From: CAZMVY01 sp964653435
GTDB taxonomy: Bacteria; Planctomycetota; Phycisphaerae; UBA1845; PWPN01
Length of the DNA: 64,000 nt
Direction of reading: 5' to 3'
Assembly: GCA_964653435.1 (NCBI GenBank)
Contig: CAZZFA010000004.1
Coordinates: 38,152-102,151, forward strand
Part shown: positions 8,674-15,818 of the stretch, in pieces
How the letters are laid out: each line of letters opens with the position of its first letter
How positions within the stretch are numbered: the stretch's first letter is position 1
Position numbers and translations under genes: made by a program
Notes under the pieces: model-generated
Told to the model about the DNA's origin: nothing
Seen by the model: only the letters and a program-made list of their open reading frames with translations
Databases searched by the model: none

Positions 8674-10104
8674 ATGGACCGGATGAATCCGCGCGTACGG
8701 CGACAATGGGCGGGCGCCGCTTTCCGGGCGGCTCTCGTTGCGGCGGCCGGATTGGTTCCCTGGCTGGCGGGCACTGCCGGGGCTGCCGCGGCCGAGGCAG
8801 GACGGCCCAACGTGCTCTTTCTGCTCACCGATGACCAGCGGGCGGATGCGATCGGCGCGATGGGCAACCCGGCCATCAAGACCCCGGTGATGGACTCGCT
8901 GGCCCGGCGGGGCCTTGCCTTCCGGAACGCGTACGTGCTGGGGAGCAATGTGCCCGCGGTCTGTACCCCGAGCCGCAATATGATCATGAGCGGCCGCGCG
9001 TATTTCCGCTGGCAGGGGCTGTATGCCTCGCCCGATCAGCCGAACTTCCCCGTCACGCTCGAGAACGCGGGATACGTCACCTACCACTACGGCAAGAAGG
9101 GCAACACGGCCATCCTGATCCAGGAGAAGTTCAACACGAACAAGTACCTCCAGGACGACGCCGATCGCGAGGACGGCGAGCCGGGCAAGGCCATCGTGGA
9201 TGACGCCATCGCCTTCCTGAAGGAAAAGCACGGCGGCCGACCGTTCTTCATGTACCTCGCGTTTTCCAACCCGCACGATCCCCGCGTCGCGGCGCAGAAA
9301 TACCTGGACATGTATCCGCTCGAGAAGGTCCCGCTGCCGAAGAACTTCATGCCCGTTCATCCCTTCGACAACGGCGAGATGCTCATCCGCGACGAGCTGC
9401 TCGCGCCGTGGCCGCGCACGGAGCAGGAGATCCGCAAGCAGCTCCGTGACTATTACGCGGTCATCACGGGGCTTGATTATCACATCGGCCGGCTGCTTGC
9501 GGCGCTGAAGGACCTGAAGCTCGATGACAACACGATCATCATTTTCGCCTCGGACAACGGGCTGTCGCTCGGCAGCCACGGCCTGATGGGCAAGCAGAAC
9601 CTGTACGAGGAAGGCACCAAGGTTCCGCTCATCTTCGCCGGGCCGGGGATTGCCGCCGGCCGCAGCGATGCTCTGGTGTACCTGATGGACATCTTTCCCA
9701 CGGTCTGCGATCTGGTGAACATCCCGGTGCCCGCGGGACTGGACGGCAAGAGCCTCAAACCCGTCATTGACCGGCGGGAGCCGGGCGTGCGGTCCACGCT
9801 CTTCACGGCCTACCGCGACGTGCAGCGGGCGATCCGCGACGATCGCTGGAAGCTGATCCGTTACCCGAAGATCAACAAGACGCAGTTGTTCGACCTGAAA
9901 GACGACCCCGACGAGATGCATGATCTGGCGGGCGATCCGGCACAGGCGGGCCGAATCGAGCGGATGATGGCCGAGCTGGAGCGCTGGCAGAAGCAGCTTG
10001 GCGACACGGCTCCGCTGACCTCGGAGCACCCGAAGGATCCGACGTTCACGCCGCCGACCGGCGAAGCGCTGGAAAAGCTGCTCAAGCCCGCGAAGAAGAA
10101 GTGA
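8674..10104 (+). CDS. secreted sulfatase (CTPSR type)
   Basis: A 476-residue protein; the start is ATG 8674, eight bases after a GAGGAGG site at 8658-8664, rather than the upstream ATG 8656. Residues 1-41 make a long signal peptide. The type I sulfatase core has LLTDDQRADAIGAMGN (metal Asp pair at 53-54), formylglycine Cys97 in CTPSR, YHYGKKGN, the FFMYLAFSNPHDPR segment and the second metal site FASDNGLSLGSHGLMGK. It keeps the LFDLKDDPDEMHDLA C-terminal strand. Substrate cannot be read from sequence; the GSHGLMGKQNLYEEG wording resembles choline-sulfatase/heparan-type S1 branches in marine planctomycetes. It is divergent from the esterase and 93 bp before the next sulfatase. Confidence 0.9.
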   Translation: MDRMNPRVRRQWAGAAFRAALVAAAGLVPWLAGTAGAAAAEAGRPNVLFLLTDDQRADAIGAMGNPAIKTPVMDSLARRGLAFRNAYVLGSNVPAVCTPSRNMIMSGRAYFRWQGLYASPDQPNFPVTLENAGYVTYHYGKKGNTAILIQEKFNTNKYLQDDADREDGEPGKAIVDDAIAFLKEKHGGRPFFMYLAFSNPHDPRVAAQKYLDMYPLEKVPLPKNFMPVHPFDNGEMLIRDELLAPWPRTEQEIRKQLRDYYAVITGLDYHIGRLLAALKDLKLDDNTIIIFASDNGLSLGSHGLMGKQNLYEEGTKVPLIFAGPGIAAGRSDALVYLMDIFPTVCDLVNIPVPAGLDGKSLKPVIDRREPGVRSTLFTAYRDVQRAIRDDRWKLIRYPKINKTQLFDLKDDPDEMHDLAGDPAQAGRIERMMAELERWQKQLGDTAPLTSEHPKDPTFTPPTGEALEKLLKPAKKK

Positions 10105-10197
10105 CGCGGGGAAGGCGGCCGTGGTGCCGCTGCTACCCGAGGCGCCGGGTTTTGTCCGCTTGCGCGGATGGCGGCCGCGCCGTACGAGGAGCGAACG

Positions 10198-11832
10198 ATG
10201 CACACGATGCGACCGGCTCTCTGCGCCGTGGCGTTCCTGGCCGCAGGTGTCTGCGCGGCCCCGGCTGACGACAAGCCGGCCCGCCCGAACATCATCCTCA
10301 TTCTGGCCGACGACATGGGCTTCTCCGACCTGGGCTGCTACGGCTCCGAGATCGCCACGCCCAATATCGACCGGCTCGCCGCGCACGGACTGCGCTTTAC
10401 GCAGTTCTACAACGCCGCCCGGTGTTGCCCGACGCGCGCGGCGCTGCTCACCGGCCTGTATCCGCATCAGGCCGGCGTCGGTCACATGCTCGGAGACTGG
10501 GCGAAGCCCGCGTACACCAGCGGCCTGAATGACCGCTGCGTCACCATCGCCGAACTGCTGCGCGAGGCCGGCTACCGCACATACATGGTCGGCAAGTGGC
10601 ACGTCGGCCAGCTCGTGGGCAGGAAGCCCGCGAACCGTCCGCTCGACCGCGGCTTCGAGCATTTCTACGGTACCGGCGGCGGCGGAAACTACTTCGCCCC
10701 CGAACCGCTCATGCGCGACAACGACCGCATCCAACCCGGCGCCGACGGCTACTACGTCACCGACGACTTCAGCGAGGCGGCCGTCCGCTTCATCGAACAA
10801 CACGTCAAGAGCGGCACGCAGGCGCCCTTCTTCCTGCACCTGTGCTACACGGCGCCCCACTTCCCGCTGCAGGCGAAGCCCGACGACATCGCCCGCAACC
10901 GGGGCCGGTACAAGGACGGCTGGGACGCCCTCCGTGCGCGACGGTACGCCCGCCAGAAGGAACTCGGCATCATCGACCCGCTCTGGCCGCTCTCTCCGCG
11001 GGATCCCGTTGCGCAACCGTGGGCCGACGCGACGGACAAGGAGGAGTGGGACCTCCGCATGGCTGTCTATGCCGCCATGATCGAGTGCATGGACCGGGGC
11101 GTCGGCCGCGTGGTCGAGGCCGTCCATCGCGCCGGCATGGAGCGGAATACCCTGATCCTCTTCCTCTCCGACAACGGAGCAAGCGCCGAGTTTCTCGACA
11201 CGTGGCCCAACCCCGCCCGCGGCCACAAGCCCGGTTCCATCACCGGCACGAAGGAGTCGCACCGCTGCCTCGAGGTCGGCTGGGCCAACGCCGCGAACAC
11301 CCCGTTCCGCGAGCACAAGATGTGGGTCCATGAAGGCGGCATCGCCACGCCCCTGATCGCGTGCTGGCCCGGCACCATTCGCGCGGAGGGTTCGCTGACC
11401 CGCGAAGTCGGCCATGTGATCGACCTCATGCCGACATGCCTCGAGCTGGCCGGCGCCACATATCCCCGCGAGTTCCACGGCCGCGAGCTCACGCCGCCGG
11501 CGGGCCGGTCCCTGGTGCCGGTGTTTCGCGGGGGCCGATGGTCCGAGCCGCGGACGTTGTACTGGGAGCACGAAGGCAACCGCGCGATCCGTAAGGGCGA
11601 CTGGAAGCTGGTCGGCGAGTTCAGGGGACCGTGGGAACTCTACGACATGCGGGCGGACCGCACGGAGACGAAGAACCTTGCGGCGGGCGAACCCGAACGG
11701 GTCAAGGCCCTCGCCGCCGAGTGGCAGACCTGGGCCGACAAGGTCGGCGTGATCCCGTGGGAAAAGCTTCCCGGCGGCAACTACAGGCCATCAAGCACGT
11801 ATCGCAGGAAATCCGAGCCGGTCGCGCAATAA
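10198..11832 (+). CDS. secreted arylsulfatase (CCPTR type)
   Basis: A 544-residue protein starting at ATG 10198 behind GAGGAG (10186-10191). Signal peptide at about 1-22. The AslA/arylsulfatase-A-like branch is clear: NIILILADDMGFSDLGCYG, YNAARCCPTRAALLTGLYPH, GKWHVGQ, and SDNGASAEF plus REHKMWVHEGGIATPLIACW near the second metal site. The formylglycine motif is C76-C-P-T-R, giving CxPxR with a second Cys and Thr in place of Ser; this CCPTR variant occurs in many S1_4-like enzymes, so activity is expected. It probably takes sulfate from sugar chains outside the inner membrane. It follows the previous sulfatase on the same strand and converges with the next one. Confidence 0.9.
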   Translation: MHTMRPALCAVAFLAAGVCAAPADDKPARPNIILILADDMGFSDLGCYGSEIATPNIDRLAAHGLRFTQFYNAARCCPTRAALLTGLYPHQAGVGHMLGDWAKPAYTSGLNDRCVTIAELLREAGYRTYMVGKWHVGQLVGRKPANRPLDRGFEHFYGTGGGGNYFAPEPLMRDNDRIQPGADGYYVTDDFSEAAVRFIEQHVKSGTQAPFFLHLCYTAPHFPLQAKPDDIARNRGRYKDGWDALRARRYARQKELGIIDPLWPLSPRDPVAQPWADATDKEEWDLRMAVYAAMIECMDRGVGRVVEAVHRAGMERNTLILFLSDNGASAEFLDTWPNPARGHKPGSITGTKESHRCLEVGWANAANTPFREHKMWVHEGGIATPLIACWPGTIRAEGSLTREVGHVIDLMPTCLELAGATYPREFHGRELTPPAGRSLVPVFRGGRWSEPRTLYWEHEGNRAIRKGDWKLVGEFRGPWELYDMRADRTETKNLAAGEPERVKALAAEWQTWADKVGVIPWEKLPGGNYRPSSTYRRKSEPVAQ

Positions 11833-11943
11833 CCGCGTGAGTCAGGCGTCCCGCTCGCGAGAAGGGGGGAAAGCGCCCCGCCTGCCGGCGAAGGTGTGCA
11901 GGATGCACGCCCTCCAGGCCGGCCGCGAACGTGCCTGCCGGTT

Positions 11944-13314
11944 CTACTTGAGGTCGAGTTGCGGCGCCCCCGGCTTCAGTTCCGCCTTGTGACGTTCGAC
12001 CTCCGCGAGCAGGTCGGCGACGACGTCGGGGTGGTCCCTGGCCACGTTGTACTTTTCCGAGGGATCCTCGTAGAGATTGAACAGCAGCGGCGGATCGTGG
12101 GCCTCGATCTTCTTGCTCTCGGGGCCGTAGCCCGTGCGCGTGAGCAGGTGTGCCTTCCACGGCCCCTTGCGGACGGCCATGAGTACGGCGTTGTTGTAGT
12201 AGAAGAGGACCTTCGCCCCGCCTTCGCCCTGGCCGAGCAGCACGGGCACAAGGCTCCGCCCGTCCAGTGCGCGATCCGCGGGGAGCTTCGCGCCGGCCAG
12301 TTCGACGAACGTCGGCAGGATGTCCATCAGCGTCGCCATCTCGCGATACACGCCCGGCTTGACCGTCCCCGGCCACCAGAAGATCCCCGGTTCCCGCATG
12401 CCGCCTTCCCACGTGGAGCCCTTGCCGTCGCGGAGCAGCCCGGCCGACCCGCCGTGCTGGTTCTTGATCAGCCACGGCCCGTTGTCGCTGCTGAAAACCA
12501 CCAGGGTCTTTTCCGCGAGGCCGAGCTCGCGCAGCGTCCGCAGCACCTCGCCCACGCTCCAGTCGATCTCCTCGACGACGTCCCCGTACAGGCCGCGGAG
12601 GCTCTTGCCCTTGAAGCGGTCCGAAACGTGCAGCGGCACGTGAGGGAAGTTGTAGGCGAGGTAGAGGAAGAAGGGTTTGTCCTTCTCACGCCGGATGAAC
12701 TTGATCGCCTCGTCCGTGTATCGCGGGGTCAGCGTCTCCTGCACGGCGGGTTCTTCGACAACCTCCTCGTTCCGCAGGATCGGCGAGGGCTTCATGTCGT
12801 TGCTGTACGGGATGCCGTAGTACGAATCGAACCCGTTGCGCGTGGGCAGATACTGGGGCAGATGGCCGAGATGCCATTTGCCGACGCAGGCCGTTGCGTA
12901 CCCCTTTGTCTTCATCGCCTCCGCGATGGTGATCTCACTGGCGGGCAAGCCTCCCTTCGAGTCGGGGAACAGCACGTGCCGCGCGGTGCCGACCATGCCG
13001 CTGCGGATCGGCAGTCGCCCCGTCAACAGGGCCGCCCGGCTCGGCGTGCACACCGGCGCCGCGGAGTAGAAGTCCGTAAACCGCAGCCCCTCCGAGGCCA
13101 TCCGGTCCAGGTTCGGCGTCCGGATGGACGGATGGCCGTAGCAGCCGAGGTCGCCGTAGCCCAGGTCGTCCGCGAAGAGGATCACGAGGTTCGGCGGACG
13201 CTCGGCTGCGCGCGCTGCGGTCGGCGCCGCGGCCAGGATCATGGCGGCGCAGGCCATGAACCCGGCGTGCGGCCGCAACGTCCTCGCTGTCCGGAATGTG
13301 CCGTGTCGTCGCAT
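11944..13314 (-). CDS. secreted sulfatase (arylsulfatase A / GALNS-like)
   Basis: A 456-residue protein from ATG 13314 with a GCGGAGGAA site upstream. Signal peptide about 1-37. Motifs: NLVILFADDLGYGDLGCYG (Asp pair 49-50), formylglycine Cys89 in CTPSRAALLTGR, GKWHLGHLPQYLPTRNGFD, FFLYLAYNFPHVPLH, SSDNGPWL and WEGGMREPGIFWWPG. The LPIRSGM and PTRNGFDSYYGIPYSND wording is typical of the animal arylsulfatase A/N-acetylgalactosamine-6-sulfatase (S1_16-like) branch, so an O-sulfate on a hexose or hexosamine is a reasonable guess. It is convergent with the CCPTR sulfatase and 59 bp downstream of the GH20-related gene on the same strand. Confidence 0.9.
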   Translation of the reverse strand: MRRHGTFRTARTLRPHAGFMACAAMILAAAPTAARAAERPPNLVILFADDLGYGDLGCYGHPSIRTPNLDRMASEGLRFTDFYSAAPVCTPSRAALLTGRLPIRSGMVGTARHVLFPDSKGGLPASEITIAEAMKTKGYATACVGKWHLGHLPQYLPTRNGFDSYYGIPYSNDMKPSPILRNEEVVEEPAVQETLTPRYTDEAIKFIRREKDKPFFLYLAYNFPHVPLHVSDRFKGKSLRGLYGDVVEEIDWSVGEVLRTLRELGLAEKTLVVFSSDNGPWLIKNQHGGSAGLLRDGKGSTWEGGMREPGIFWWPGTVKPGVYREMATLMDILPTFVELAGAKLPADRALDGRSLVPVLLGQGEGGAKVLFYYNNAVLMAVRKGPWKAHLLTRTGYGPESKKIEAHDPPLLFNLYEDPSEKYNVARDHPDVVADLLAEVERHKAELKPGAPQLDLK

Positions 13315-13373
13315 GGTGGATTCCTCCGCGTTTCGATACCGCCGTGCGCCCGTCGCGCTTTCGGGACGCGGCG

Positions 13374-15374
13374 TCATTTCACTTCACAGCCGAGCTCGGC
13401 CGCCACGGACCTCATTTGATCCGCCATCTCCTCGAGCAGCTTGACCGGCTCCTTCGTCAGGTGCTCGTGGGCCGGTTGCGCCGGCAGGCTTGCCTCCCAT
13501 GCGGTCAGCGCTGCTGCGGCCTGCGTCAGGCCGTCGATGTACATGCGGAAGTACCGTCCGGCCGCCGGCCTGTCCGCTTCGTCGACGCGGCCGGACCGGA
13601 CCAGCGCCTTGAGTTGCCACAGGGCCTTGAGCGTCTTGATGAACCCCTGCGTGACAAGGCTCTCCTGCACGAACATCGGCTCGCCGAGTTCGCGGGCCAG
13701 CTCCACCGCCCGCTGCGCCTGGGCGACGTCGCGATCGAGTTGCTCCGCGTTGCGGATCTCACCCCAGGGATAGCGGTAGACATCCCACAGTGCCGAACCG
13801 AGCTCCGGCAGCTTGCCCTCCTTGAGCATCTCGGCCGCCTTGCCCGGCACCTTGCGGCGCTCGCCGGACGGGTACTCGCTCCCGTAGATGTCCCAGGCGA
13901 CCGGCCCGTTGGCCTCGGTCCAGTCGGCGAACTTTTCCGGATCCTTGAGACCCTGCCGGACGGCCCACGAGAGGGCGAACTCGCGGGGCGAGCGGCCCTT
14001 GGCATTCCACGACCACTCGGCCGCCGCCTCGGTGTTGAACGCGCAGTGGCTGATGCGGGGGACGGCGTAGCCAAGCAGCCCCGAGAGCTTCTTGTCGACG
14101 AACTCGTTCATGCGCTGGTGAATGAACTGCGGCCCCGTGAAGGGGACCCAGTACCCGACGATGGCGCACACGTTCGGGCACACCCCGAGCCACCTGCCCT
14201 TGTTGATCGCGTCCACCAGGTATGGCCGGATCATGGGGGCGTGGCTGGTGTTGTAGGTGAAGAGGCTGTGGTAATACCAGATCTTCACGCTCGGCGGGAG
14301 CTGCGCGAAGACCTTCGGGTTGCTCTTTTCCGTCTCCTCGCTGGTCAGCACCCGCAGGCCGAGGTCGGGCTGCTTTTCGAGGGCCTTCTTCCAGGCGGCC
14401 ACGATCGCCCGCGCCTCCAGGACGCTGCGGTCCTCCTTGCGGCACGATTCGCACTGGCAACCCTTCTCGCCGGCCAGGTTCTCCGCCATCCAGACGTCGA
14501 CTTCTTTGACGCCCGGCTTCGCCCGCCACAGGAGCAGCCATTGCGAAAGGATGTCCACGAAGAGCGGGTTGGAGTAGCAGATCGCGCCCCGTCGTGCATC
14601 CTTACCCTGAAGCTCCGGATACGCCGTGAAAAGCCCGGAGCCGGACAACTGCTCAAGGTGCAGGACGACGGGCACGGGGTTGATCCCGTACGTCGGCCCC
14701 TCGTCGAGGATTCTCTGCTTGTTCCCGGCGAGCGTCACGAAACATCGCTTCTGCCCGTCGATCCCGCAGCGCGAGATCTGCTCGTCGTAGTTCATTTTGC
14801 GGTCGGACATCCACCGGAGGTGGTCGTAGCTGTCGCCGCCCCACAGGCCGCGGTCTGCCATGTCCGGCCAGTCGGTGACCTCCAGCAGCGGGATCCGAAC
14901 CTCTTCTGCCGCGTTCTCCATCACGAGGGCCTGCTGTACGGTCTTGGCGGCATAGTAGAGCCCGCGTGGGCCGATCGCCGCCAGGATGAGCCCGTTCTTT
15001 CGCGGCATCGGCAGGATGACGTAGGCCTGATCGCGGTTGGGCGCCGCACGCAGCGGCGCGGTCTCCGGGCCGTCCAACTGCAATCGAAGCGTGAACGACG
15101 CCTCGGACGCCTTGCCCGGCGACCCAAGACGTTCGCGCAGTTCCTTGACCGCCTGCTCAACGAGCGCCGGCGCATCCTGCGGCGGCACGATGGCAACCCG
15201 GCTGCGGGGGACGGTCGCCTCCTCCGTAATCGTGATCTTCCGGGGCAGGGGAACCAGGCGGCGAGTCCATCGCAGGGCTTCTTCAGCCGAAACCGCGACG
15301 GGCGCCGCCGCGCCCTGTGAGACCGATATTGCCGACAAGGCGACAACCGAAACGAGCCACAGCATGTGTTTCAT
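13374..15374 (-). CDS. secreted GH20-related protein with hexosaminidase-type N-domain
   Basis: A 666-residue protein from ATG 15374 (GGAG nine bases before). Residues 1-23 are a signal peptide. Residues about 30-165 fit the GH20b zincin-like domain that precedes beta-hexosaminidase barrels: LVPLPRKITITEE, YVILPMPRKNGLILAAIGPRGLYYA-type strands, then KTVQQAL and IPLLEVTDWPDMADRG, matching the usual WP-x-RGL junction. The following region keeps a barrel-like rhythm (EVDVWMAEN, CQCESC, VKIWYYH) but lacks the GH20 catalytic Asp-Glu pair in an HxGGDE context. It may be a GH20 relative with another active site, as in DUF4838-like proteins that share CxCxxC segments. Its place in the sulfatase cluster suggests action on a sulfated amino-sugar or uronic chain. 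Confidence 0.65.
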   Translation of the reverse strand: MKHMLWLVSVVALSAISVSQGAAAPVAVSAEEALRWTRRLVPLPRKITITEEATVPRSRVAIVPPQDAPALVEQAVKELRERLGSPGKASEASFTLRLQLDGPETAPLRAAPNRDQAYVILPMPRKNGLILAAIGPRGLYYAAKTVQQALVMENAAEEVRIPLLEVTDWPDMADRGLWGGDSYDHLRWMSDRKMNYDEQISRCGIDGQKRCFVTLAGNKQRILDEGPTYGINPVPVVLHLEQLSGSGLFTAYPELQGKDARRGAICYSNPLFVDILSQWLLLWRAKPGVKEVDVWMAENLAGEKGCQCESCRKEDRSVLEARAIVAAWKKALEKQPDLGLRVLTSEETEKSNPKVFAQLPPSVKIWYYHSLFTYNTSHAPMIRPYLVDAINKGRWLGVCPNVCAIVGYWVPFTGPQFIHQRMNEFVDKKLSGLLGYAVPRISHCAFNTEAAAEWSWNAKGRSPREFALSWAVRQGLKDPEKFADWTEANGPVAWDIYGSEYPSGERRKVPGKAAEMLKEGKLPELGSALWDVYRYPWGEIRNAEQLDRDVAQAQRAVELARELGEPMFVQESLVTQGFIKTLKALWQLKALVRSGRVDEADRPAAGRYFRMYIDGLTQAAAALTAWEASLPAQPAHEHLTKEPVKLLEEMADQMRSVAAELGCEVK

Positions 15375-15818
15375 CGAGGGTTTTCTCCAACGGCCCGCAT
15401 GAGCCGGTGCGGGCACGGGTCTCAAGCGAGCGATTCCCGGCTCCGGCTCGGCCGGTTCGCGGAGATCATCGGGGATCCGACTGCCGGCATTCGGCGCCTC
15501 AACGCGCCGGCCGTCTTGCCCACGGATGACTTCGTGCGCCTTTCGGCTCGCTCAGTCGGAAGCCTACCGCCGGGGCATGGCTCCCGCAAGCACGCGGCGG
15601 GAATTGAGGGGCTACCGTTATGGCCGGACCGGCGGCGGCCCGAGCCGTCCGCGATTGTCGGGCCTGTGGCGAGCGAGGCGGTCGATCGCGCGGTTCCGCC
15701 GCTGTGCGTTGTTCCCGCACGCAGGAGACGGCACCGGGATGGCTCCGACGATTCCGCACAGGGGCACGGCGTTCGTTCTTGAGAATCGGCCTTTCGTGCC
15801 ATACAGTGCCGTGTGCGA
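15375..15818. other. divergent intergenic region, 444 bp
   Basis: Between the GH20-related gene and mutS. No convincing gene, RNA or repeat was seen. The only promoter-like string is TACAGT about ten bases before the mutS start, without a matching -35, so mutS may have a very short or no leader. Confidence 0.5.

Noticed and set aside
8440..11571. A 1043-codon minus-strand frame over the two plus-strand sulfatases
   Set aside because: Its translation is Arg/Val/Leu-rich shadow; the opposite strand has full sulfatase motifs, signal peptides and ribosome-binding sites.
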